Shown here: positions 8,845-26,141 of the stretch, piece after piece | How the letters are laid out: each line of letters opens with the position of its first letter | Position numbering within the stretch: the stretch's first letter is position 1 | Assembly (NCBI RefSeq): GCF_913774235.1 | Contig: NZ_CAJYDW010000011.1 | Location: 97,097-161,096 of the forward strand | Reading direction: 5' to 3' | DNA length: 64,000 bases | Source of the DNA: an uncultured Pseudomonas sp. | GTDB taxonomy: Bacteria; Pseudomonadota; Gammaproteobacteria; Pseudomonadales; Pseudomonadaceae | The notes under the pieces: generated by a model | What the model saw: only the letters and a program-made list of their open reading frames with translations | Databases searched by the model: none | Told to the model about the DNA's origin: nothing | Position numbers and translations under genes: made by a program

Positions 8845-11648
8845 GTCGCTTGCGCGCTACCGTACGCCTACAGTTCCACAAGGATTTCACCTTCGACGAT
8901 GCCCTGCCCCTGGTGGAGTACTACGCCAAGCTGGGTATCAGTCACTTCTATGCATCGCCCATCACCACCGCGCGCGCTGGCTCGGTACATGGCTACGACG
9001 TGGTCGATCCGACGCGGGTGAATCCGGAACTGGGCGGTGAAGAGGCACTGCGCCGCCTGGTCGCCCGGCTGCGCGAGCACGGCATGGGCCTGATCGCCGA
9101 CTTCGTCCCCAACCATACCAATGTGGGTGGCTCGGAGAACGCCTGGTGGCTGGACATCCTCGAATGGGGCCGCCAGAGCCGCTACGCCGGCTTCTACGAC
9201 ATCAACTGGTACGGTCCCGACCCGGACCTGCAGGGCCAAGTGCTGCTGCCATTCCTGGGTGACGCCTATGGCAAGGTGCTGCAGGCCGGCGAACTCAAGC
9301 TGGTGTTCGATGCCGAGCAAGGCGCCTTCCGCGTCGAGTACTACGCCCACCACTTCCCCATCAATCCCGGCACCTACGGTCAGATCCTGCGCGAAAGCGA
9401 TCTGCCCCAGCTGAGCCTGTTCGCCGATGCCTTCTCGGCACGCGCCAAGGATCAGCAGGAGGCCCGTGGCGCCCAACGTCAACTGGCTGACGCTGCCAAG
9501 GAGCCGGCCGTCGCGGCCGCGATCGAGAAAGCGGTCGCTGCCTTCGACGGCAGTCAGCCAGACAATCAAGAGCGCCTGCACGCCCTGCTGGAAAGCCAGC
9601 ACTATCGCCTGGCCAGCTGGCGCACCGCCTCGGACGACATCAACTGGCGGCGCTTCTTCGACATCACCGAACTGGGCGGCTTGCGCATGGAACGCCACGA
9701 GGTGTTCGAGGAAACACACTCGCTGATCTTCCGCCTGATCAGCGAAGGCCTGCTCGACGGCCTGCGGCTGGATCACATCGACGGCCTGGCCAATCCGCGT
9801 GCCTACTGCCGCAAGCTGCGCCGCCGGGTGGACGACCTCTGCGCCAGCCGTACCGGTGGTGCGCCGGAAGATGGCTTTCCCATTTACATCGAGAAGATCC
9901 TAGCCGACGGCGAACAGCTGCGCGAAAGCTGGGGCATCGACGGCACCACCGGCTACGAATTCATGAACGAGGTGTCGGCGGTACAGCATGCCGCCAGCGG
10001 TGAGGCCCCGCTCCGTAAGTTCTGGGCGGAAACCACTGGCCGTACCGAGGACTTCCTGGAAGAGGTCCGCGAAGCCCGGCGTCTGGTGCTCACCACCGCC
10101 TTGAACAGCGAATTCGAATCCGCCGTGCACACCTTGCACCTGCTGGCCCAGCAGGATTGGCGTACCCGCGACACCAGCCAGGGCGCCATCCGCCGGGTGC
10201 TGCTGGAGCTGATCGTGCAGTTCAAGGTCTATCGCACCTACGCAGGCGCGGCCGGTTTCGTCGGCAACGATGCCCAGTGGTTCGACACCGCCCTGGAAGC
10301 CGCTCGCCCCCAGGTCAGCGAAGCGGAGCAGCCCCTGCTGGAGCAACTGCGTGCCTGGCTGGGTGGCGATGCGCCGCGCTACAAGCCGGTGGGCAGCGTG
10401 GCTCGTCGCGAACAGCGGCGCGCCATCACCAAGTTCCAGCAGCTCACCTCGCCCATCGCCGCCAAGGCCGTGGAAGACACCGCCTGCTATCGCTCGGCGC
10501 CGCTGCTGTCGCGCAATGATGTGGGCTTCGATCCCCAGCATTTCGCCCAGCCAGTCAGTGCCTTCCACGCGGCCAGCGGCTGGCGCGCCGAGCATTTCCC
10601 GCGCAACATGCTGACCACCGCTACCCACGATCACAAGCGCGGCGAAGACACTCGGGCGCGGCTCGCGGTGGTCTCGGAAAATCCCCAGGCCTACATCGCC
10701 CAGGCCACTCGCTGGATGGAGCAGGCGGCGCCCCTGCGTGGCCAATGGAACGATGCGCCTGCCCCGACGCCGGGCGACGAGCTGATGCTCTACCAGACCC
10801 TGCTCGCCAGCTGGCCGCTGCAGCTGCGAGCCGATGACGACAAGGGCTTGCAGGCCTATCTGGAGCGCCTGCTGCAGTGGCAGGAAAAGGCCTTGCGTGA
10901 GGAGAAGCTGGAGTCCGACTGGTGGGCACCCAACGGTGACTACGAAGCGGCCTGCAAGGCCTTCCTGGAAGGGCTGCTCACCGATACCAAGTACCTTTCG
11001 CTGCGTAAGGAAATCGTCGCCGCCGTGCACGACCTGGCTCCCGCCGGCGCGCTCAATGGGCTGGTCCAGTTGCTGCTGCGCAACACCGCGCCGGGCGTGC
11101 CTGACCTCTACCAGGGCGGTGAATTCTGGGACTTCAGCCTGGTGGAGCCGGACAACCGTCGCGCCGTGGATTATGCCCCGCGCCGGGACGCCCTGACGCA
11201 TCAGTCCTCCGCCGTGGCAGCCCTGGAGAACTGGCAGAACGGTGAGGTCAAGCAGCAGGTGCTGGCAGCGGCACTGCAACTGCGCAAGGAGCGGCCGCGC
11301 CTCTTCACCGAAGGCCGCTACGTCCCCCTGACCGTGGTAGGTGCACGGGCAGCGCACGTGCTGGCGTTCGCTCGCACCTTGGCAGAGCAGGCGGTGATCG
11401 TTGTGGTGCCGCTGCACACGTCCAGCCTGCTGGCGGACGGCGAGAAAATCGCTTTTTCCACCGATGTTTGGCAGGACACCCGGATAAAACTTCCGGAAAC
11501 CTTGTCCATGTACCGTTTTGGGGAAACTTTCGTCCCCTCATCTGTCCATGTCCAGAAGAAAGAGCTATCTGTCAGCGAGGTTCTGGCACGCTTTCCGCTT
11601 GGATTGCTCAGCTCACAAGACATCACTCAAGGAGCCGCACCGCAATGA
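8841..11648 (+). CDS. treY: Malto-oligosyltrehalose synthase (GH13)
   Basis: TreY converts the reducing-end alpha-1,4 bond of a glucan chain into an alpha,alpha-1,1 bond, giving the TreZ substrate. The 935-residue protein starts RATVRLQFHKDFTFDDA and has HFYASPITTARAGSVHGYDV, typical of TreY. The catalytic residues are about D311 (GLRLDHIDGL), E351 (IYIEKILADGE) and D597 (TATHDHKRGED). The C-terminal part has the TreY signature VPDLYQGGEFWDFSLVEPDNRR. The length is normal to slightly long for the family. Its stop overlaps the start of the DUF2934 gene. Confidence 0.95.
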   Translation: MSRLRATVRLQFHKDFTFDDALPLVEYYAKLGISHFYASPITTARAGSVHGYDVVDPTRVNPELGGEEALRRLVARLREHGMGLIADFVPNHTNVGGSENAWWLDILEWGRQSRYAGFYDINWYGPDPDLQGQVLLPFLGDAYGKVLQAGELKLVFDAEQGAFRVEYYAHHFPINPGTYGQILRESDLPQLSLFADAFSARAKDQQEARGAQRQLADAAKEPAVAAAIEKAVAAFDGSQPDNQERLHALLESQHYRLASWRTASDDINWRRFFDITELGGLRMERHEVFEETHSLIFRLISEGLLDGLRLDHIDGLANPRAYCRKLRRRVDDLCASRTGGAPEDGFPIYIEKILADGEQLRESWGIDGTTGYEFMNEVSAVQHAASGEAPLRKFWAETTGRTEDFLEEVREARRLVLTTALNSEFESAVHTLHLLAQQDWRTRDTSQGAIRRVLLELIVQFKVYRTYAGAAGFVGNDAQWFDTALEAARPQVSEAEQPLLEQLRAWLGGDAPRYKPVGSVARREQRRAITKFQQLTSPIAAKAVEDTACYRSAPLLSRNDVGFDPQHFAQPVSAFHAASGWRAEHFPRNMLTTATHDHKRGEDTRARLAVVSENPQAYIAQATRWMEQAAPLRGQWNDAPAPTPGDELMLYQTLLASWPLQLRADDDKGLQAYLERLLQWQEKALREEKLESDWWAPNGDYEAACKAFLEGLLTDTKYLSLRKEIVAAVHDLAPAGALNGLVQLLLRNTAPGVPDLYQGGEFWDFSLVEPDNRRAVDYAPRRDALTHQSSAVAALENWQNGEVKQQVLAAALQLRKERPRLFTEGRYVPLTVVGARAAHVLAFARTLAEQAVIVVVPLHTSSLLADGEKIAFSTDVWQDTRIKLPETLSMYRFGETFVPSSVHVQKKELSVSEVLARFPLGLLSSQDITQGAAPQ

Positions 11649-12142
11649 CCCAAAAAGACGAACGCATCCAGCAGCTCGCCTATCAGATCTGGGAGTCCGA
11701 AGGGCGTCCGGCGCACGAACACGATCGCCACTGGGAGATGGCGACCCGCCTGTACGAAGCGGAACAGGAAGGTGTGGCCAAGAAGACCGTCGCCAAGAAG
11801 CCCCGCTCGACCAAGACCACCACCAGCAAGCCGGCGACTGGCAAAGCCAGCACCACGGGCAAGACCAAGAGCGGCAGCGAGAAGGCGGCGACCGAAGCGG
11901 CCGCTGCCGGCGAGTCCGTGACCGAGAAAGTCGAGGCGGCCGCCAAGAAGGTGGTGTCCAAGGCCAAGCAGGCCGTCAAGCCCAGCACCAGCAAGGCCAC
12001 CCCCGCCAAGACCAGCGCCAGCAAGGCCAAGCCGGACGCGGCCGTCGAAGCCACCGGCGTAGGCGTGGCGCCCGCCACGCCGAAAAAGCCGCGGGCTTCC
12101 CGGGCCAAACCCGCGGCAGCCAAACCGGCTACCAGTGAGTGA
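11645..12142 (+). CDS. DUF2934 protein with Lys/Ala-rich histone-like tail
   Basis: The start is the ATG at 11645, overlapping the treY stop. The 165-residue product has two parts. Residues 1-45 carry the DUF2934 pattern IQQLAYQIWESEGRP followed by HDRHWEMATRLYEAE. From about residue 48 to the end it is almost all Lys, Ala, Thr, Ser and Pro in KPxxxK-type repeats, like the C-terminal tail of histone H1 or AlgP. DUF2934 proteins are commonly found beside glycogen and trehalose genes in Pseudomonas. The tail suggests nucleic-acid or polyanion binding, but no function is established; it may tether something to glucan or DNA. Confidence 0.85.
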   Translation: MTQKDERIQQLAYQIWESEGRPAHEHDRHWEMATRLYEAEQEGVAKKTVAKKPRSTKTTTSKPATGKASTTGKTKSGSEKAATEAAAAGESVTEKVEAAAKKVVSKAKQAVKPSTSKATPAKTSASKAKPDAAVEATGVGVAPATPKKPRASRAKPAAAKPATSE

Positions 12143-12158
12143 TGTGATGTGATGCTTC

Positions 12159-12184
12159 GGCCTGGCCGTTCGGCCAGGCCTTCT
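12159..12184 (+). terminator. Hairpin terminator after the treZ-malQ-treY operon
   Basis: A perfect 9-bp stem, GGCCTGGCC (12159-12167) with GGCCAGGCC (12172-12180), closes a GTTC loop and is followed by TTCTCCT. It lies 17 bases after the DUF2934 stop. The T-tract is interrupted, so efficiency is uncertain. About 210 bases follow before glgX and likely hold its own promoter. Confidence 0.65.
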
Positions 12185-12394
12185 CCTACCGCTCGCAAGC
12201 GGTTCCGGCTTCCGCCGAATTCCAAGATTTCTCCTGAAAAAACAACGCTTTGTCGGCTCGCTCAGGCGCCCCGGAACTGCGCTGCGTCGGGCCTTTCATA
12301 TGCAGGTAGCCGGATCTGTATCGATTCAGCCACCGGCAGGTATTGAGAGCCTAACCAGAGCTACTTCCTTCCTAGCTATCCCGAGAGCGTCGAA

Positions 12395-14580
<2,186 letters not shown>

Positions 14581-14584
<4 letters not shown>

Positions 14585-15342
14585 CGAACGCGCAACAGGG
14601 TTTTTCGTTCAAGGTCCTGACCATCAACACGCACAAGGGCTTCACCTCCTTCAACCGCAAGTTCATCTTGCCGGAGTTGCGGGAGGCGGTGCGGACGGTG
14701 TCAGCGGACATTGTCTTCCTGCAGGAGGTGTTGGGCACCCACGAAAAACACCCGTTGCGCTTCGAGAACTGGCCGGCGGCGCCGCAGTACGAGTTCCTGG
14801 CCGATTCCATGTGGACCGACTTCGCCTACGGACGCAATGCGGTCTACCCGGACGGCCATCACGGTAATGCGGTGCTGTCGAAGTTTCCCATTGTCAGCTA
14901 CGACAACTTCGACATCTCCATCGCCGGTCCGGAAAAACGCGGGATGCTGCATTGCGTCCTGCGGCTTCCGGACCAGGCGCTGGACCTGCACGTGATCTGC
15001 GTGCACCTGGGCCTACGCGAAAAGCACCGGCAGATGCAGATGAAGCTGATCTGCGAACACATCAACTCCCTGCCCAGCGACGCACCCGTCGTGGTGGCCG
15101 GGGATTTCAACGACTGGCGGCAGAAGGCCAACGACATCCTTGGCCAAGGCGCCGGCCTCGAAGAGGTGTTCATGAAGACCGCAGGGCGACTGCCCAAGAC
15201 CTTTCCGGCGAAGCGCCCCCTGCTCTGCCTGGATCGTATCTATACGCGCAACGTTAGCGTGGGTCGCCCACAGGTGCTGGGCAATCAGCCGTGGTCGCAC
15301 CTGTCCGACCACGCGCCCCTGGCCGCGGACTTCCACCTATGA
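14581..15342 (+). CDS. Endonuclease/exonuclease/phosphatase family protein (YbhP-like)
   Basis: This 253-residue protein has the metal-dependent EEP fold signatures: LTINTHKG at the start, IVFLQEVLG with the metal-binding glutamate, the central HVICVHLGL, the [11 protein letters not shown] motif and the terminal [10 protein letters not shown] with the catalytic histidine. There is no signal peptide, so it should act in the cytoplasm. In E. coli the relative ybhP is followed by clsB (ybhO) and ybhN, and the same order is found here. Its substrate is unknown; a phospholipid or phosphodiester intermediate is plausible given the neighbours. Confidence 0.88.
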
Positions 15343-16586
15343 ACTTCGAATGGCGGGACGGAAACCGCATCGCCTTGCTGGAAAACGGCGAGGACTTCTT
15401 CCCTCGGGTCTTCGAGGCGATCCGCGCGGCCGAGCGCGAGGTCATCATCGAGACCTTCATCCTCTTCTACGACAAGGTCGGCAAGGCCCTGCAGCAGGAG
15501 CTGGTGGTCGCGGCCAAGCGCGGTGTCCAGGTGGACATCACCGTGGATGCCTATGGCTCCCCGGACCTGCCGCGGGACTTCATCGACGAGATGGTCCAGG
15601 CGGGTGTGCGCTTTCGCTACTACGATCCGCGCCCGCTGGTCATGGGCATGAGGACCAACCTCTTCCGTCGCCTGCACCGCAAGATCGTGGTGGTGGATGC
15701 GCGCCTGGGCTTCATTGGCGGCATCAACTACTCCGCCGAGCACCTAGGTGACTTTGGGCCCGAAGCCAAACAGGATTACGCCGTCGAGGTAGAAGGCCCT
15801 ATCGTCGACGACATCCACCGCTTCGCCCGCGATGCCATCGACTCGCCGGAAGAGACTCACCGCTGGTGGGGCAAGCGCTCACGCAAGCCGGCCAACAATC
15901 GCAATCCCGGCAATGCCCAGGCCTTGTTCGTCTATCGCGACAATGACCAGCACCGCGCCGACATCGAGCAGCACTACCTGGAGATGCTGCGCAACGCCAA
16001 GCGCGAAGTGGTCATCGCCAACGCCTACTTCTTCCCCGGCTATCGCCTGCTGCGGGAGATGCGCAACGCCGCCCAGCGCGGCGTGCGGGTAGTGCTGATC
16101 GTCCAGGGCGAGCCGGACATGGCCATCGTCAAGGTCGGTGCCCAGATGCTCTACAACTACCTGGTCAAGGCCGGGGTGGAGATCTACGAGTACTGTCTGA
16201 GACCCCTGCACGGCAAGGTGGCGACCATGGACGAGCACTGGTCCACCGTGGGTTCGAGCAATCTCGATCCCCTGAGCCTGTCGCTCAACCTCGAATGCAA
16301 TCTGATCTTCCACGACCACGCCTTCAACCGAGAATTGCGCGGTCGCCTGGAAAACCTGATCCAGAATCACTGCGAGCATGTGGATAGCAGCAAGGTGCCC
16401 AAGCGCACCTACTGGCACCTGGCCAAGACCATGCTGGTGTTCCACTTCCTGCGTCACTTCCCCGCCTGGGTGGGCTGGTTGCCCGGGCATACGCCGAAGA
16501 TCGAACTGGTTAGCCCGCCAGTGCAACCCGAGCTCGAAACCCAGGACCGGGTGGATTCCTCGATTTCAAGGTACCCACAACGATGA
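15339..16586 (+). CDS. clsB: Cardiolipin synthase B-like phospholipase D protein
   Basis: ClsB-type enzymes condense phosphatidylglycerol with another phospholipid to form cardiolipin. The 415-residue protein has two HKD motifs: H113-R-K115-IVVVD120 and H291-G-K293-VATMD298, the latter followed by the usual [10 protein letters not shown]. There is no N-terminal transmembrane pair, as in ClsB and unlike ClsA. The ATG at 15339 overlaps the previous stop; a longer in-frame start at 15291 would lie inside the upstream gene. It overlaps the ybhN-like gene by 4 bases. Confidence 0.9.
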   Translation: MNFEWRDGNRIALLENGEDFFPRVFEAIRAAEREVIIETFILFYDKVGKALQQELVVAAKRGVQVDITVDAYGSPDLPRDFIDEMVQAGVRFRYYDPRPLVMGMRTNLFRRLHRKIVVVDARLGFIGGINYSAEHLGDFGPEAKQDYAVEVEGPIVDDIHRFARDAIDSPEETHRWWGKRSRKPANNRNPGNAQALFVYRDNDQHRADIEQHYLEMLRNAKREVVIANAYFFPGYRLLREMRNAAQRGVRVVLIVQGEPDMAIVKVGAQMLYNYLVKAGVEIYEYCLRPLHGKVATMDEHWSTVGSSNLDPLSLSLNLECNLIFHDHAFNRELRGRLENLIQNHCEHVDSSKVPKRTYWHLAKTMLVFHFLRHFPAWVGWLPGHTPKIELVSPPVQPELETQDRVDSSISRYPQR

Positions 16587-17629
16587 GCAGCCATAGCGAT
16601 ACCCTGGAGCATGTCGATGAAGGTGAGGACGATCAGCAGGACGCCAAGCCGAAGAATGGCCGCTGGGTTCTGGCCAAGAAAATCTTGACCTGGGCCTTCC
16701 TGATCGCGGTCATCGTGCTGCTGGTGATCTATGCCCGCAAGGTGGACTGGGGCGAGGTGTGGAAGGTCTTCACCGGCTACAAGTGGACGACCCTGGCCAT
16801 GGCCGGCGGCCTCGTCGTGCTCTCCTACATCATGTACGGCTGCTACGACCTCATCGGCCGCGCCTATTGCGGGCACAAGCTGGTCAAGCGCCAGGTGTTC
16901 CTGGTGTCCTTCATTTGCTACGCCTTCACCCTCACCCTGAGTACCTGGGTCGGCGGTATCGGCATGAGGTATCGGCTGTACTCACGGCTCGGACTTTCCA
17001 GCGGCACCATCACCCGCATCTTTTCCCTGAGCATCGCCACTAACTGGCTGGGCTATATCCTGCTGGCCGGCGGCATCTTCGTCAGCGGTGTGGTGGACAT
17101 GCCGTCCAACTGGTTCGTCGGCGACACCACCCTGCGGCTGATCGGCGCCGGCCTGCTGGCCTTCATCGTCTTCTACCTGGCGGTCTGCGCCTTCGCCAAG
17201 CAACGCGAATGGACGGTACGCAAGCAGCGCCTGGCCCTGCCCTCGCTACGCATGGCCTGCCTGCAGCTGCTGGTGTCCTCGATCAACTGGATGGCCATGG
17301 CGGCCATCGTCTACCTGTTCCTCGGCCGCCAGGTGGACTATCTGCATGTGCTGGGCGTACTGCTCCTATCGAGCATCGCCATGGTAATCGTTCATATTCC
17401 CGCCGGGGTCGGCGTTCTGGAAACCGTGTTCATCGCCCTGCTGGCCAACGATGGCCTGTCCCACGGCAAGATCATTGCGGCCCTGCTCGGCTATCGGACG
17501 CTGTACTTCATCGTGCCGCTGCTGATCGCCGCGGTGCTTTACTTCGCCCTGGAAAGCCGCGCCAAGAAGCTCAAGGTGAGCAACGACCGGCGCGAGGAGC
17601 GCAAGCAGCAGGAAGCCCACAACGCCTGA
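16583..17629 (+). CDS. YbhN-like membrane protein (lysylphosphatidylglycerol synthetase-type membrane domain)
   Basis: The 348-residue protein begins with about 30 polar, acidic residues, followed by a membrane helix (WAFLIAVIVLLVIYA) and six to seven more helices. It matches the UPF0104/YbhN family, which corresponds to the membrane domain of MprF without its catalytic cytoplasmic part; the conserved GIGMRYRLYSRLGL and HIPAGVGVLETVF segments are visible. It ends in a charged tail. It lies directly after the clsB-like gene, as in E. coli ybhP-clsB-ybhN. A role in phospholipid handling is inferred from this context. Confidence 0.88.
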   Translation: MSSHSDTLEHVDEGEDDQQDAKPKNGRWVLAKKILTWAFLIAVIVLLVIYARKVDWGEVWKVFTGYKWTTLAMAGGLVVLSYIMYGCYDLIGRAYCGHKLVKRQVFLVSFICYAFTLTLSTWVGGIGMRYRLYSRLGLSSGTITRIFSLSIATNWLGYILLAGGIFVSGVVDMPSNWFVGDTTLRLIGAGLLAFIVFYLAVCAFAKQREWTVRKQRLALPSLRMACLQLLVSSINWMAMAAIVYLFLGRQVDYLHVLGVLLLSSIAMVIVHIPAGVGVLETVFIALLANDGLSHGKIIAALLGYRTLYFIVPLLIAAVLYFALESRAKKLKVSNDRREERKQQEAHNA

Positions 17630-17635
17630 CAGCCG

Positions 17636-18364
17636 TCAGCGATTGTTGGGTTGGTGCATCGAGATCAGCCGATAGAACTGCACCTTTCCGCCTTCGCTGG
17701 CGGGCCCTTCCGCGTCGCGCAGCCGGGCGCCGGCCTTGAAGTACAGGTGATGGCTGCTCCAGGCGCTGTCCAGTTGCAGGCCCAGATCACCGGTACGGGA
17801 ACCCGCGCCATGGGCACGGACGGTGAGGACACCGCTGCGGGCCAGCTTGATGTCGTAACTGAAGCGACTGGCCAGCGGCAAGCGCTCCAGCAGGATCACA
17901 TCCTTGGGATCGTCATCGGGACTTTCCCGCAGGCGGGCGATCAGCTTGCCCAGCTCCTGCTGGCCCTTGTCGGCCATCGCGCTGTCGACCCGGTAGACCA
18001 GTTGCAGCACGGCCTCGGCCGGCTTCAACGGTGCACTGGTCTGATCCTCGATCTGGCTGAGGATGACTTCGGGCCGCGAGGGCACCTGCTGCACGGCGGC
18101 CTCGGCCTGCAACAGTGCATCGGCCTCGCGATATTTCCAGGAATAGGCACTGCCGTCGGGCCGGGTTTCCCGCAGTTCGGTGGCGGGATAGTCATCGAAA
18201 GCCTGCGGGGTACCCGTGACCGGGACCCAGAACACCAGGGACCCGCCCTCACCCCGGTAGAGATAAGGACTACGGAAATTGCTGCTGTTCAGCTCGGCGG
18301 TCGTGACCTGGGCCACGGGCAAGGGCACGGGTACCGTCAGATTCCATTCGGCGAGATCGATCAT
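17636..18364 (-). CDS. Polysaccharide lyase family 7-like protein with altered catalytic motifs
   Basis: The 242-residue frame is a beta-jelly-roll of the alginate-lyase (PL7) type: it opens IDLAEWNLTVPV and has ELRETRPDGSAYSW, VILSQIEDQ and LYFKAGARLRD. In active PL7 enzymes these blocks read R-S/T-ELR, QIH and YFKAGVYNQ. Here the first Arg is Ala (A61) and the His of QIH is Glu (E106); Gln104 and Tyr208 remain. The protein may therefore bind rather than cut, or act on another substrate. It has no signal peptide. I prefer the ATG at 18364, where the family begins; an in-frame ATG at 18397 adds 11 residues. It converges on the ybhN-like gene with 6 bases between them. Confidence 0.75.
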   Translation of the reverse strand: MIDLAEWNLTVPVPLPVAQVTTAELNSSNFRSPYLYRGEGGSLVFWVPVTGTPQAFDDYPATELRETRPDGSAYSWKYREADALLQAEAAVQQVPSRPEVILSQIEDQTSAPLKPAEAVLQLVYRVDSAMADKGQQELGKLIARLRESPDDDPKDVILLERLPLASRFSYDIKLARSGVLTVRAHGAGSRTGDLGLQLDSAWSSHHLYFKAGARLRDAEGPASEGGKVQFYRLISMHQPNNR

Positions 18365-18393
18365 GGGGTTCTCGGTTGCCAGACGCCTGACAA

Positions 18394-18445
18394 GCATCGC
18401 GCAGTTCGGCGATGCTGTCAGCGTGACGCGCCCGTCCCGGGCGCT
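18394..18445 (-). terminator. Weak hairpins after glgB
   Basis: Two stems lie between the glgB stop and the next gene on the same strand: GCGCCC/GGGCGC (18428-18444) and GCATCGC/GCGATGC (18394-18415). Read on the minus strand the second is followed by TTGTC. They may terminate or pause the glgE-treS-glgB transcript, but the T-tract is poor. Confidence 0.35.
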
Positions 18446-18455
18446 TCCAGGGCGA

Positions 18456-23998
<5,543 letters not shown>

Positions 23999-24137
23999 GT
24001 CGTCTGTTCCTTAACAGGGCGTTCGAATCGGAGGCGTACACAGGCCGCGCGGGCGGCTCGGGATAACGACGAATCCGGACGGCGCCGGCGCAGGGCTCTG
24101 CCCTGCTCCACACCGCCCGGTCCGCCTGGTCATGGCG

Positions 24138-26141
24138 TCAGAGAGCCGGCTGGATGCGCCAGATGCCGAAGGGCATCGCCGGCTCCAGGCGTGTCCATTG
24201 GGTCTTGCCGTGCCAGGCCCAGCGGTGGCCGGTCATCAGGTCCTCGCCGTGGGTGGTGGCGTGGTCGTCGAGCCCCAGTTCCCACAGGGGCAGCTCGAAA
24301 TGACCTTCCTGGGCATTGAAGGGATCCAGGTTGATCGCGACCAGGACGAAGTTGCCCAGGTCATCGGTGCGCTTGCCGAAGTAGAGGATCTGGTCGTTCC
24401 AGCAGTTGTAGATCTTCAGCCCCAGGTGGGTCTGCAGCGCCGGGTTCTGCCGGCGGATGCGGTTGAGCTGGGCGATCTCGGCCATGATGTTGCCGGGCGC
24501 ATAGAAGTCACGCGGCCGCAGCTCATACTTCTCCGAATCCAGGTACTCCTCCTTGCCCGGCGTGAGCGGCGCGCCCTCGCAGAGTTCGAAGCCGGCATAC
24601 ATGCCCCAGAGACCCGACCCCATGGTGGCCAGGGCGGCCCTGATCAGGAAGCCGGGCCGGCCACTGGTCTGCAGGAAGGCCGGGTTGATGTCCGGAGTGT
24701 TGACGAAGAAGTTCGGCCGGTAGCAATCGCGTAGCGGCGCCTCGTTCAACTGGGTGAAGTACTCGGTCAGTTCGGCCTTGGTATTGCGCCAGGTGAAGTA
24801 GGTGTAGCTCTGGCTGTAACCGACCTTGCCCAGGCGCGCCATCATCGCCGGCTTGGTGAAGGCCTCGGCGAGGAACATGACGTCGGCGTCACGGCCACGG
24901 ATGTCGGCGATCAGCCATTCCCAGAACGGCAGCGGCTTGGTGTGGGGGTTGTCGACGCGGAAGATCTTCACGCCCTGCTCCACCCAGTGCCAGACCACGT
25001 CGCGCAGTGCCAACCAGAGGTCCGGGATGGCGTCCTTGGCGTAGAAGTCGACATTGACGATGTCCTGATACTTCTTTGGCGGATTCTCGGCGTAGCGCAT
25101 GGACCCATCCGGTCGCCAGGAGAACCAGCCCGGATGCTCCTTGAGCCAGGGGTGATCGGGCGAGCACTGGATGGCGAAATCCAGGGCGATCTCCAGACCG
25201 TGGTCTGCCGCTGCCGCGACCAGGGCACGGAAGTCTTCCAAGGTCCCCAGCTCGGGATGCACGGCATCGTGGCCCCCGTCGGGACTGCCGATGGCATAGG
25301 GGCTGCCCGGCTGATCCGCCCCGGCGCCCAGGGTGTTGTTCTTGCCCTTGCGATGGGCCAGGCCGATGGGGTGGATCGGCGGGAAATACAGCACGTCGAA
25401 GCCCATGTCGCGCACGCGCGGCAGTTCGCCGATGACGTTGCGGAAGGTGCCATGGCGGTGCGGATCGTCGGTGATGGAGCGCGGGAAGAGTTCGTACCAG
25501 CTGGCAAACTCGGCACGCAGCCGTTCGATGTCCAGCGGATACTCGATGCTGTGGGTCAGGTGGACATAGGCATCCACGGGCGCCATCGCCTGGCTCGCCT
25601 CGCTGGCCAGTAATACGGCGACCTTGTCCCCCTCGCTGCCGGCCTGATCCAGGCGTTGCAACAGCGCCTCCAAGGAGCCGCGCTGCTCGCCTTCGGCGCG
25701 GGACAGCGCCTGCTCGACGTGGATGCGGCCTTCCTGCAACTCCAGGTTAAGAGGTACCGCGGCGGCGTGCTTCTTCTCGATCTCGTAGCGGTAGGTACCC
25801 CAGACGTCCCACCAGGCCTGCACCACGAATTCATAGCGTCCCACTACCGGCGGGGTGAAGTGCCCGCGCCAGAGGTCATTGGTTTCCAATACCAGCGGTG
25901 CCTGCTGCCAGTCTTCCTCGCCTTCGCGGCGCCAGAGGATGGCGGCGGCCAGCTTGTCGTGGCCATCGGCGAAGATCTTGGCGGTGACTTCGACGACCTT
26001 GCCGGCGATGCCCTTGGCCGCGAACTGGCCATTGTCGACCGCCGGCGTGACCGCTTCGATGGCGATGCGCGGCGTCTGGGCGGCGGTGGCGGGGTCGAGG
26101 GAAAGAGTGGAAAAAGAACCGGGGAGATCGGTGTTCGACAT
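24138..26141 (-). CDS. glgE: Alpha-1,4-glucan:maltose-1-phosphate maltosyltransferase (GH13_3)
   Basis: GlgE transfers maltose from maltose 1-phosphate to alpha-1,4-glucan. From the ATG at 26141 the product has 667 residues. It carries an N-terminal beta-sandwich (about 15-120), the GlgE-specific FPPIHPIG and LDFAIQCSPDHPW, the nucleophile about D397 in KIFRVDNPHTKP, and the acid/base about E426 in VMFLAEAFTKP. A longer in-frame start at 26258 exists, but GGAG lies 9 bases before 26141. It is the first gene of glgE-treS/mak-glgB, 139 bases before treS. The known family, with the fused TreS partner downstream, makes the assignment firm. Confidence 0.95.
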   Translation of the reverse strand: MSNTDLPGSFSTLSLDPATAAQTPRIAIEAVTPAVDNGQFAAKGIAGKVVEVTAKIFADGHDKLAAAILWRREGEEDWQQAPLVLETNDLWRGHFTPPVVGRYEFVVQAWWDVWGTYRYEIEKKHAAAVPLNLELQEGRIHVEQALSRAEGEQRGSLEALLQRLDQAGSEGDKVAVLLASEASQAMAPVDAYVHLTHSIEYPLDIERLRAEFASWYELFPRSITDDPHRHGTFRNVIGELPRVRDMGFDVLYFPPIHPIGLAHRKGKNNTLGAGADQPGSPYAIGSPDGGHDAVHPELGTLEDFRALVAAAADHGLEIALDFAIQCSPDHPWLKEHPGWFSWRPDGSMRYAENPPKKYQDIVNVDFYAKDAIPDLWLALRDVVWHWVEQGVKIFRVDNPHTKPLPFWEWLIADIRGRDADVMFLAEAFTKPAMMARLGKVGYSQSYTYFTWRNTKAELTEYFTQLNEAPLRDCYRPNFFVNTPDINPAFLQTSGRPGFLIRAALATMGSGLWGMYAGFELCEGAPLTPGKEEYLDSEKYELRPRDFYAPGNIMAEIAQLNRIRRQNPALQTHLGLKIYNCWNDQILYFGKRTDDLGNFVLVAINLDPFNAQEGHFELPLWELGLDDHATTHGEDLMTGHRWAWHGKTQWTRLEPAMPFGIWRIQPAL

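Noticed and set aside
9900..11417. A 505-codon minus-strand frame opposite treY
   Set aside because: It is a shadow of treY and has no family features or ribosome site.
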